Part shown: positions 22,269-30,869 of the stretch, piece after piece | Position numbering within the stretch: position 1 is the stretch's first letter | Layout of the letters: each line of letters opens with the position of its first letter | Assembly (NCBI RefSeq): GCF_026262505.1 | Contig: NC_067207.1 | Span: forward strand, 16,398,082-16,462,081 | DNA length: 64,000 bases | Source: Trichomonas vaginalis G3 | Taxonomy: Eukaryota; Parabasalia; Trichomonadida; Trichomonadidae | Direction of reading: 5' to 3' | Translations under genes and position numbers: made by a program | Notes under the pieces: model-generated | The model's input: the letters and a program-made list of their open reading frames with translations, nothing else | Told to the model about the DNA's origin: nothing | Database searches by the model: none

Positions 22269-23561
22269 ATGGGCCATATTGTTCACCCAAAACGGAAAAC
22301 AAAGGCAATGCATAACATTTTACTCCACGAACGTCGTCGACTCTCAGCGCGACAGATGCTTGGTGCTTGCATAATGACCGGAATGCCATATACAAAAGGT
22401 GCTCGCTTTCTTTCTCTTTGTGGAACTAAGCCCCCTGTGAAGAGTGGTGTCATGAGACAACAGAGATTTTGTGACGATAAGATTAGAAGACTTAAAAGTA
22501 TTTCCCTAATGCTGTCGAGAAAGTCCTTCAGTGGTTACTTATCCATTGATGCAAGATGGACGCACAGGCGAAACTCGCCAAGTTGTACAGTAACTGCGCT
22601 CGATGCTGTCACAAAAAGAGTTCTTGCATGCGTGAACATCAACCATATTGGTGGAAACAGACAGCATGCTCAGTATTCCGGAGCTTCCAACAATATGGAA
22701 AGTGCTGGAACTCGAATCATCTTGAAGCAATTAAAGAAATACAATATCTTGAAAGATGTTAAAGAGATTATTAAAGACCGAGATAACAAAAGTGTCTCTG
22801 TCTTTAAAGAATTTGGCGTCTCTCATCTTGAAAGATTCGATCCAGGTCATGTATCAAAAAATATCTCAAAAGATTTTACAAAGTTCTCAGCTTCTCATAA
22901 GACAGTTGAAGTTTTCAACGACAAGACTCAGAAGATTGAAAAAATAGAGAGACCTTTCTGGGGTCTGAATGCAAGCCTAAGTATGTGGCTTTGGTCATGT
23001 TTTGCCGAAGAAAATATTGACAAACGTACGAAAATGTGGGAGAATTGTGTCTACCATTACGTAGGCAATCATTCTTTTTGCGAACCGCACAATTACAAAT
23101 GCTTTGAATGGCAAAAAGGTGTCAATTCGATCCAACTTCAATTCATGCTCTATGACTGGGTTCACAAATGGACACCCATAGTTTCCAAAGTTTCTTCCAT
23201 TGGATCTACCTGCATGAATGAAGCGTTTAACTCCAAAATTGCATGCTATTTGGACAAATCAAGAGCCTGGAAGAACATTAACATTAGAGTTAACGTTGCA
23301 ATCTTAGAATGGAATGATCCAGAGCATTTTCTCGGAGATATACAAAAAGCATTACATCTTCCCCCACTTCCAGAAGATTGTGTCAAATCATTTGAAGAGA
23401 ATTGTTACTCCAAAATGATATTGAAACAAAAAACTGTTACAAAAGGTTCTAAAAAACAGAACAAATACAAAAAATACATTCAGAGTGTACCAGGAGGAGA
23501 TTATCAAGTTTTCAAGTCCGAATGGGAATCAGAAGACGAAGACATTGATGACTTTGATTAA
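22269..23561 (+). CDS. Kolobok-like transposase of K1
   Basis: An intact 430-residue DDE transposase. Likely catalytic residues are D94 (in LSIDARWTH), D170 or D172 (in IKDRDNKS) and E318 (in CMNEAFNSK). Between them lie GASNNMES (residues 138-145), the FDPGH segment near 190, and GNHSFC near 266, a possible metal-binding stretch. The second transposase at 47235-48632 has the same motifs in the same order, although the two proteins are otherwise distant. TTAA duplication and these motifs fit the Kolobok superfamily. The N-terminus is basic and may bind the terminal repeats. The frame is open and preceded by Inr-like sites, so K1 may have been active until its left end was split by other insertions. 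Confidence 0.75.
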   Translation: MGHIVHPKRKTKAMHNILLHERRRLSARQMLGACIMTGMPYTKGARFLSLCGTKPPVKSGVMRQQRFCDDKIRRLKSISLMLSRKSFSGYLSIDARWTHRRNSPSCTVTALDAVTKRVLACVNINHIGGNRQHAQYSGASNNMESAGTRIILKQLKKYNILKDVKEIIKDRDNKSVSVFKEFGVSHLERFDPGHVSKNISKDFTKFSASHKTVEVFNDKTQKIEKIERPFWGLNASLSMWLWSCFAEENIDKRTKMWENCVYHYVGNHSFCEPHNYKCFEWQKGVNSIQLQFMLYDWVHKWTPIVSKVSSIGSTCMNEAFNSKIACYLDKSRAWKNINIRVNVAILEWNDPEHFLGDIQKALHLPPLPEDCVKSFEENCYSKMILKQKTVTKGSKKQNKYKKYIQSVPGGDYQVFKSEWESEDEDIDDFD

Positions 23562-23947
23562 CGAAAATAACATTTTATTTATTGTTTTTGTTTTTAATTA
23601 AATTATTATTATGCTCATTTTCTTATTTTGATTTTTTCTCATTATGATATAAATAATTTATTAATGCATTTATCCAATAATTATGCTATGATATTTTTAT
23701 GCCTTATTTCATTTCTCTTATATTTGATAATCTGGTAAAATATAGTTCAGACTATAATCATTTTAGATTATTGATATATTTATATAGGTTAGAATAAAAT
23801 TAGTTTCATTTTCTACTTTTATTTTGAATTAATAATTTATAATATCAAATATTATGGCGTAACCTCTCCTTTAAAATATAGATATATATAGGCCTATAGA
23901 GTTTATTGGCACTCTCAAAACTCTAGAATTTTGAGTTTACTATACCC
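23562..23947. other. K1 right end with terminal repeat
   Basis: AT-rich 3' flank of the transposase. The last 100 or so bases (about 23850-23947) are the right terminal repeat and end in ACTATACCC before TTAA. Confidence 0.65.
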
Positions 23948-23951
23948 TTAA

Positions 23952-24319
23952 GAAGTAATTGCTAAACAAATTATACATGATAGCAATAGTACCTTAATTT
24001 ATAAGCTGTAGTTCATATCTGGTGTTTAAAAGTAGTATCCCATATTACAAGTCTTTATTTTTACATGTTTATGCTTTAAAATATGTAAAATTAGATCGTT
24101 CATTTTTCATTAAACCTTCTTTTTATAGTTTTTGGCCGATTACAAGAGTTTTCTTTTATATCTTTCATTGATTTTAGTTTTTTGAATTTTGGGGAGATTC
24201 ACTCACTACATGCATTCCATCTCAATTTTGGGGAGACATTCAATTATTTGAAGACTTTGGGTGTCTCTATTTTGCTATCCTAAGAGCTTAATTAGAAACT
24301 CTCTATAGCAATATTTAAT
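23952..24319. other. Intergenic spacer
   Basis: AT-rich, with no gene seen. From about 24320 the sequence becomes similar to 53280 onward, the 3' flank of the paralogous gene. Confidence 0.5.
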
Positions 24320-24443
24320 CAAGAAAGGTAGTAACAATAAAAAGCAATTGTCAAATTCGAATAGAAAAGTTATTTCTACTTTCAGGAGATATTTTGTAAA
24401 ATAATAGTTGTATCTGTATTATATTATGGCTAAAGTTTTACAT

Positions 24444-25114
24444 TTATCTTTTTGAAAACAATGCTGTACAAATTAAATACGAAAATGAAAATGCATAATA
24501 TATGATGTTTGTATTATGTAAATTATTTCCGAATTGTCTGCCGCATTTTAAAGGTAAATTAAGTGAAAAATTATTTTCAAAAGAGTTAGTATCCATGGAG
24601 GACATATATATTGTGCTTCCATATTGACGTGTTGTTCTTAAGTCTGATATTGTTCTGAATATATAAATAGATGCTTCACTATTAGTACAGAAATACGCTC
24701 CTTTGCCGTTTTGACAATTTTTATCAAATATACAATCTTCAATATCAAGTCTTCTTTGAGAATTACCACTTAGATAAATAATTCCGAAACTAGTGCTAGT
24801 TTGAGAATTGTTTATAATATTAGATCTAATCAATTTGGCACTAAATGAACTGAAATAAACTGAACTATATTCTGTTGAATGACATGAATCAATGAAACAA
24901 AATTGAGTTTGAGTGGATTCACTGAGTGACAAATAATAAAGAGCTGATCCTCTATTTGCTTGGCATCTAGAAAAGTTTACTGATTCAGTATTTATTCGCC
25001 CAGTATATTGATACAATGTACCATCATAATTGGTATTGCTGTTGGAAATAGATCCTTCAGTTACTTTACTATTTCCAGATTGGCAGGAAATGAATCTATT
25101 TTCTGAGGTATTAA
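24444..25114 (-). pseudogene. 3' part of beta-helix family gene split by K2
   Basis: An open minus-strand frame covering the distal part of the family protein seen at 53382-54397. Shared segments include INTESVNFSRCQANRGSALY, HSTEYSSVYFSSFSAK and a hydrophobic C-terminus (IIYYAFSFSYLICTALF). The frame runs without a start into the TTAA at 25111-25114, where K2 begins. The missing proximal part is found 24 kb away at 49220-49557. Its repeated pattern of small polar and cysteine residues suggests a right-handed beta-helix. The hydrophobic tail could be a membrane anchor. Confidence 0.8.
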
Positions 25115-25230
25115 AGGCCGCCTCAACAAAGTGACTTCACTTGAAATTCAAATATCGTATTTAAGAGTTCTAATATAAAACACTACTACTACTACTAATA
25201 ATAATCACATTAATAAAAATGAGATATAAT

Positions 25231-25682
25231 GAAATTTGTTGAAATCTTTTTATCTTGAGTTTTATAATAAGCATCATAAGAGTAACAGTATAAAATACTT
25301 ACAAAAATATTTATATTGGCAACAATAAATATATCATATGTGAAAATTTGTTGAAATCTTTTTATCTTGAGTTTTATAATAAGCATCATAAGAGTAACAG
25401 TATAAAATACTTACAAAAATATTTATATTGGCAACAATAAATATATCATATGTGAAAATTTGTTGAAATCTTTTTATCTTGAGTTTTATAATAAGCATCA
25501 TAAGAGTAACAGTATAAAATACTTACAAAAATATTTATATTGGCAACAATAAATATATCATATGTGAAAATTTGTTGAAATCTTTTTATCTTGAGTTTTA
25601 TAATAAGCATCATAAGAGTAACAGTATAAAATACTTACAAAAATATTTATATTGGCAACAATAAATATATCATATGTGAAAA
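25231..25682. repeat. Tandem array, four copies of a 112-bp unit
   Basis: Units start TTTGTTGAAATCTTTTTATC near 25235, 25347, 25459 and 25571 and are almost identical. The array lies in the left interior of K2. Confidence 0.9.
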
Positions 25683-26256
25683 TCAATTATCTATTATTTC
25701 TTTATCCCCATTAAGATGCATTAATAATAGTCATACTCAATATACATGAATAGTATATTACAAACATCATAGAATTATCGCATTAAATCATAATTTTTTA
25801 TGCAATCAGAATCTCTTGGATTTGTAAAATTTAAAATAAGAGAGAGGGTCAAAGTTGCTATTTGTCACTTTTCCACAAGAATATAATGGGGAAAAAGTTA
25901 TCATATAGTTGATCTCATTCACTGAGTTGAGAGATGCATGTAGTGTAATTTGATAAACAGTGGGATTGCTGCTCTAAGTCCTAGGTTCGAGACACATTGG
26001 CTTCATTTTTCTCTTTTTTATTGACGTAAACTATTCAATTTTTGTGTTCTCCATTCAAATTTCAGAATTTTTTTTGCAGATTTCACGCTACATTCGAAGT
26101 TACCTTTTGTAACAACCACCACTGCCTACGAAAGACGAAAGTGTGTCACGATTTCACCCGGAAATCCAACGGTTGTTTAAGAGTATGCACTTTTGTCACC
26201 TACTCTTTAAAATAATATAACAAATATATTGTGTATACATTATGTAATGTTATAGT
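25683..26256. other. K2 left interior, non-coding
   Basis: AT-rich. It holds a tRNA B-box-like GGTTCGAG near 25982 that does not fold as a tRNA. ATAGT at 26252-26256 is the target duplication of X-2. Confidence 0.5.
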
Positions 26257-26272
26257 GTTGTAAACAGAAATT

Positions 26273-26284
26273 CATCAAAAGTGA
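26273..26284 (-). promoter_or_regulatory. Outward Inr plus ATG in the X-2 left end
   Basis: On the minus strand this reads TCACTTTTGATG, pointing out of the element into K2. The matching right-end site is 47158-47169 on the plus strand. Confidence 0.4.
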
Positions 26285-26934
26285 CACCTCAGAAAAGCTA
26301 AAATATTGAATTTTTGGAACTTTTGATAGAGCACGTTTTTAAATATTAATTAAAGTAAATGTATATTTTGTAAAGATTCTTTTTAATAAAAAAATAAAAT
26401 TTTGAAGAAGAACACAAAATCTTCTGAAAAATAATATCACATAAACTCATATTATTTTCTAATATATAACTATTTTATATAAAAATCAAATTCAATGATC
26501 TTAAAAGCGAAGGATAAACCTCAAAATTTACGAATATAATGAGTGGGAATATAATGCTTATCTATCATAAAACCATATGAAATATCAATTTTGGCTTTAC
26601 GCCTAATTTTTGACGACAATTAGCAAAAAATGTTAAATGTTAACACTCAGTCCATTTGAATATGAAAAATAAAATTGACTTTGATTAAATGTTTTTATTT
26701 ATCATGCAATTCTTCTTGCGACCGAGTGGGGGACAAACTCGCCCATTGTCACTTTTCATTAACCTTAAACTTGTAATTTTTATTATTTTTAATTAACCTT
26801 ATTTCTTTCCCAATTCCTGATTTATTTTATTCACTTACTATTAAAAGTCACATTTTAATAAAATATAATAATTTATTTATAGCATTTTTTACTATACTGT
26901 AATAAAAAATTAATTATAATAAATTAAATGTTTA

Positions 26935-27303
26935 TTAAATCAAATGTTTTCTTTGCAATAATATTTTTAATGTTGAGTAAACAATGTTGGGATCAAGTGT
27001 ATCATTTTTCAGACCTTTCTGAACAGCTTCAAGCATACTGATGCATTCGACTTTTTTAAATTGTGTCATTTCTTCGAAATCTCTTGTGACTTTTTTGATA
27101 ACTTTAACACTTCTCTCTGAATCCAGACCTTTAATTTGCAACTTAATCAGGAATGAAGGAACAACACTGGAATATAACTCGATGACAAGTTCATCGAGTC
27201 GAAGATTTGGTTGTACACCACTTGTATGTGCCGGATACCATTGTGTCAAATTTTTTCTGAAATTAACTTTAAAAGTACTAAGTAAGATCATGAGATATAG
27301 CAA
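26935..27303 (-). pseudogene. Distal part of the M1 cargo gene
   Basis: An open frame whose conserved-looking part reads WYPAHTSGVQPN, then LRLDELVIELYSSVVPSFLI and FKKVECISMLEAVQKGLKND. It has no resemblance to a MULE transposase that I can see. It starts inside the first unit of the 121-bp array. The likely start of the gene is at 28825, beyond the array and H2, so the gene has been split by repeat growth and insertion. It could be a captured host segment (Pack-MULE style). Function unknown. Confidence 0.45.
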
Positions 27304-27700
27304 TATATGTTTAAACTAACTTATATTTTGGTTGTACACCACTTGTATGTGCCGGATACCATTGTGTCAAATTTTTTCTGAAATTAACTTTAAAAGTACT
27401 AAGTAAGATCATGAGATATAGCAATATATGTTTAAACTAACTTATATTTTGGTTGTACACCACTTGTATGTGCCGGATACCATTGTGTCAAATTTTTTCT
27501 GAAATTAACTTTAAAAGTACTAAGTAAGATCATGAGATATAGCAATATATGTTTAAACTAACTTATATTTTGGTTGTACACCACTTGTATGTGCCGGATA
27601 CCATTGTGTCAAATTTTTTCTGAAATTAACTTTAAAAGTACTAAGTAAGATCATGAGATATAGCAATATATGTTTAAACTAACTTATATTTTGGTTGTAC
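27209..27700. repeat. Tandem array of a 121-bp unit in M1
   Basis: Four complete units start at GGTTGTACACCACTTGTATG near 27209, 27330, 27451 and 27572. A fifth begins at 27693, is interrupted by H2, and resumes at 28647. The period of 121 is not a multiple of three, so each added unit shifts the reading frame of the cargo gene. Confidence 0.9.
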
Positions 27701-28646
27701 TGTTGCATGCTAAGATCAGTCATAATGTAAACCTCTCAATTTTATTGTCGTGGGAAGTATCTCAATTCCTTCAAAAAAATTGAAAAACCATTTAATTTTA
27801 AAAATATAATACTTTTAATTAGTTAATTAATTGGAGATATTTTTAAAAAATCACTTTTGATAATACTTTTGAGAACTTTAATTAAAAAAATATATTCAAA
27901 AATATCCAGGATATCAAGAGGGAATTGTTCCTTATGAGGTATATAGTTATGATGTATACCTCATAAGGAACAATTCCCTCCTTAAAATGAGAAAACTTGT
28001 TCGAAATTGTTTATCATTTCGAACAAGTTTTCTCGTTTTTAATAGGAAACTAAAGGCTATGAGGCACTGATTATATATTAGTGCCTCATAGCCTTTAGTT
28101 CCTAATAGATAGCTGGGGAACTTTCTCCAAATGATAAGTTATTCAGAGAAAGTTTCCCAGCTATCAAGAGGGAATTGTTCCTTATGAAGTATATAGTTAT
28201 GATGTATACCTCATAAGGAACAATTCCCTCCTTAAAATCGTAGACATTTTTATACTTATTAATCAACCATTCAAAATCATATTCCTCTGAAAAGTTATTT
28301 TATTAAAAATTTAGAATTTTAATAAATATAGAGTTTGAATTTCATACAATACCTATATATTTTCAATAATGGAATTTGAAAACCATTCTCAAAAGTTCTC
28401 AGAAAACCTTTTTTCATTAATTTTAAGAAATCTGAGTATTAAATTAAGTGATAAATTCGTTTGACATTACTTTAATTTTTAAATTCAAAAAATTATATGT
28501 GCTTCTTAAAATGACTCAAAAAATTTATTATAAAATAATATATAATATTAAAAATCCCACAACATTTTTTTACTTTACATAATCGTACTTCCTCGACGAT
28601 TAATTTACACTCAATTTCTATCGTTGACCGAACTTAGCATGCAACA
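27701..28646 (-). mobile_element. Hairpin-chain element H2
   Basis: 946 bases, the inverse of H1 at 20053-20998. GTAC is duplicated at 27697-27700 and 28647-28650. The empty site, GTTGTACACCAC, is present in every other unit of the tandem array, which proves insertion and fixes the ends as TGTTGCATGCTAAG and its inverse. The five-hairpin core is at about 27918-28230. Confidence 0.92.
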
Positions 28647-28711
28647 GTACACCACTTGTATGTGCCGGATACCATTGTGTCAAATTTTTTCTGAAATTAA
28701 CTTTAAAAGTA

Positions 28712-28825
28712 CTAAGTAAGATCATTTATTTTTGCATAATATAATGCCAATATGGTTTCTTTTGATTTTATTTCATTTATAAGCAAATCAGATTTACCCA
28801 AAAACTCCACTCCATAAGCGTTCAT
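28712..28825 (-). pseudogene. Proximal part of the M1 cargo gene
   Basis: A 37-codon frame starting MNAYGVEFLGKSDLLINEIK. Its ATG at 28825 lies 14 bases after an Inr (TCACTT on the minus strand, 28839-28844) placed within the M1 terminal repeat. It ends at a stop near the point where the tandem array begins. Together with 26935-27303 it marks a small gene driven from the transposon end. Confidence 0.4.
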
Positions 28826-28838
28826 TTGCGAAATTAAA

Positions 28839-28844
28839 AAGTGA
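28839..28844 (-). promoter_or_regulatory. Inward Inr in the M1 terminal repeat
   Basis: TCACTT on the minus strand, followed 14 bases later by an ATG. The left M1 end also has an inward TCACTT, near 26751. Confidence 0.45.
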
Positions 28845-29049
28845 CAATGGGCTAGTCTGTCCCTTTCTCTCTTGCGACCAAAGATTTGAATAAAATTTCA
28901 AAAAATAAGATAGCTTAAAAAATAATATACGGTAGTGTTTACTAATAGATGAATAGTATATAAATTCTATTAAAATGGATTTGATCCAAAAAAATATATA
29001 AAATTTGATCATAAATAAAATTGTTTAGTAGTCATTTAAAATGATGTAA

Positions 29050-29263
29050 TTATTCAAATTTTGCTAAGACCCATTCTTCTTTGATATATAACTCCCATTT
29101 TTGCATTTCTGGCTCGTACCAAAATTTTGAAACTTCGAATAATTCGTTAGGAGTGTAATTACTTTTCGTTTTTGGATTAATATCGAGAGATAAATGTGGT
29201 GTATTGTTGTATTTTTCAATGAACTGCTGAACTGAGTCCTTGATTTGTTGAATATCATCCAAC
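29050..29263 (-). pseudogene. C-terminal part of the X-2 integrase, split by G
   Basis: Reads IQQIKDSVQQFIEKYNNTPH, then TPNELFE, the pattern found at the C-terminal end of RVE-type integrases (YNNxxPH...TPxE). The rest of the gene lies at 45316-46163 beyond element G. The join is marked by the duplicated TCGTC. Confidence 0.75.
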
Positions 29264-29268
29264 TCGTC
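29264..29268. repeat. Target duplication of element G, left
   Basis: TCGTC, repeated at 45316-45320 directly after the right end. Confidence 0.75.
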
Positions 29269-29473
29269 AGTTAGTATGGGTTAGTTGGGTACTGTGGCAC
29301 TGCGCACCTACTTACCCATTATATGTGAATTTGACACTTTACAAAACCGTTAACGTATATTTTACAACACAAACGACAACACTAACTTAACCTTAAATAT
29401 TTACAAAGCCGCCAACCACTTCACCTCACTAACATTTTCACTAACGAACTCACTAATGAAAAAATAAACGTTC

Positions 29474-29758
29474 TCATAAATTTTCTTCTATATCTTCATC
29501 GTCAATGTTAACTCCATTGTAGTCATACTTGAAGTCATAAAGTTTCTCAAGTTTTGAAATGCATAGTCTTGTTAACTTACCTTCATCATCATAAGTTTTT
29601 ATAAAACTACCATGACAATCTTTATACACAGTCAATGAAAAGTCAACTGGTCTCGGATGTATTTGAAAGAACATGTTATGCTCAGGAAGGAAGAATAAAT
29701 GTTTAAATGTATGTTTGTTATACTGTGGAATTCGAATGAGTTGCTTTTGTTCTGTCAT
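29474..29758 (-). CDS. G element 94-residue protein, left arm
   Basis: Starts MTEQKQLIRIPQYNKHTFKH and ends in an acidic tail. The middle (FQIHPRPVDFSLTVYKDCHG) is beta-like. The ATG follows a short AT-rich leader. The identical copy is at 44826-45110. No family is recognised. Its place next to the terminal repeat and the replication gene suggests an accessory role in replication or end recognition, which is an inference only. Confidence 0.6.
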   Translation of the reverse strand: MTEQKQLIRIPQYNKHTFKHLFFLPEHNMFFQIHPRPVDFSLTVYKDCHGSFIKTYDDEGKLTRLCISKLEKLYDFKYDYNGVNIDDEDIEENL

Positions 29759-29859
29759 TTACATCCAAATAAAAATTTTCAGTAAAATAAAAAAATAAAC
29801 TTAAAAATAAATGATATCACCACCCTCACACGTATGAAAACATAGCGCAAAAATAAATT

Positions 29860-29905
29860 TAGGTGAAGTGGTGAGATCTCACCTCTTTTTTCACCTGTTT
29901 TTTCA
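29860..29905. repeat. Palindromic module GAGGTGA...TCACCTC, left outer copy
   Basis: GTGAGATCTCACCTC followed by TTTTTTCACCTGTTTTTTCA. Related copies lie at 36055-36105, 38505-38530, 38860-38970 and 44675-44725. Confidence 0.7.
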
Positions 29906-29924
29906 CCCTGTTGAATTCATTGCT

Positions 29925-30161
29925 TTATAACTCTCTTCCTTTCTCCAACTCTTCTAACTTCTTCCTAAGTTTAGCAATGTTGTCCTCATGAAGTTTAATC
30001 TTTCTCAAAATTCCTTCTTTATCTAATGGTTGCTTTATCTTTCTAAACTGAACTCTACCATCCTTCATAGTATGAATGTAAAAACCTTCTGGAATAGTTC
30101 CTGATTTAATGTATTCTACCAAAAACTTTTGTTTCATTGCTTCAGTGACTTTATTTGTCAT
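29925..30161 (-). CDS. G element 78-residue coiled-coil protein, left arm
   Basis: Starts MTNKVTEAMKQKFLVEYIKS. The C-terminal half (KIKLHEDNIAKLRKKLEELE) is a leucine-heptad coiled coil, and the N-terminal half is beta-like (IHTMKDGRVQFRK). It could be a small DNA-binding dimer or a partner of the helicase. The identical copy is at 44423-44659. Confidence 0.6.
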   Translation of the reverse strand: MTNKVTEAMKQKFLVEYIKSGTIPEGFYIHTMKDGRVQFRKIKQPLDKEGILRKIKLHEDNIAKLRKKLEELEKGREL

Positions 30162-30179
30162 TTTACTCTAAGGTGAAGC

Positions 30180-30869
30180 TAGCACAGCGATAATGGATTT
30201 CATGACTTTTTAGTATTTCATGCAATCTTAACAGATAGCCTTACAAGTACTTCCAGTGTCCCTAGCTGTCCCTCCTTTTTATATAAACTCCATGACATTT
30301 ATAATCTCGCGAAACTTAACAGGTAGCATAACAGATTAAAATCAGATGAGGTTTTGAACCAAAATTTCTAAGCAACGTTGTCAAGGATTTTGAGGAACTA
30401 GGGACAGAGTGTGGCAAAGTCCAAGATTTAATTTATCTTCATCTGTTTCATCAGCTAGCTCATCTAATATGCCAATATTTTATTCATAACTCGTGGCAAA
30501 CTCACTAACTTTCGTTATGTTCATCTGCATGCTTCATCTGATAGAAAGTATGACTTTCATTAACTCTGTGAGATAATGAAAACTACTAGGGACAGAGACC
30601 ATGGCAAAGTTTATGACTTTCATTATTTCCAGAACTTAATGAAAACTACTAGGGACAGAGACCATGGCAAAGTTCATGATTTAATTTATTCTCTCACTAA
30701 CAACAAACACAAACTCCAACACTAACATCAAGTACTAACTTCAGCACAAATGACAAACACTAACAACAAACACAAACTCCAACACTAACATCAAGTACTA
30801 ACTTCAGCACAAATGACAAATACTAACAACAAACACAAACTCCAACACTAACGACAAAAATAAATGTCC
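30180..30869. other. G left arm, repeat-rich leader region
   Basis: No gene. It holds two copies of GAAAACTACTAGGGACAGAG (near 30578 and 30642) and about two and a half copies of a 62-bp unit with CAACAAACACAAACTCCAAC (30700-30860). The mirror region is 43720-44410. Confidence 0.6.

Larger units (their letters stand above)
2969..23951 (+). mobile_element. Kolobok-like DNA transposon K1, with nested insertions
   Basis: The element is bounded by TTAA at 2969-2972 and 23948-23951. Both ends begin TTAAGGGTATAGT in inverted orientation. About 110 bases of imperfect terminal repeat can be followed, including GAGAGGTTAYGCCATAAT near the inner limit. The left repeat is interrupted twice: by the Polinton at 2982-20003 (duplicated TATAGT) and by hairpin element H1 at 20053-20998 (duplicated CTGT). 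Without these insertions K1 would be about 3 kb with one transposase gene (22269-23561). TTAA duplication plus a DDE transposase with GASNNMES and DRDNKS motifs points to the Kolobok superfamily. piggyBac also uses TTAA, but its termini and protein motifs do not fit as well. Confidence 0.75.
26724..28870 (-). mobile_element. MULE-like transposon M1
   Basis: CTTGCGACC, nine bases, is duplicated at 26715-26723 and 28871-28879. The uninterrupted sequence is seen in X-1 and in the right arm of X-2. Ends of about 34 bases share GCCCATTGTCACTTTT in inverted orientation. A 9-bp duplication is typical of Mutator-like elements. It contains a small minus-strand gene, a 121-bp tandem array and hairpin element H2. 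No MULE transposase is present, so it is non-autonomous. Confidence 0.8.

Noticed and set aside
22539-22947. Alternative frames within the K1 transposase
   Set aside because: They overlap the conserved DDE motifs in the wrong register.
25950-26000. A tRNA gene suggested by TAGGTTCGAGACAC
   Set aside because: The T-stem halves do not pair, and no A box lies at the right distance upstream.
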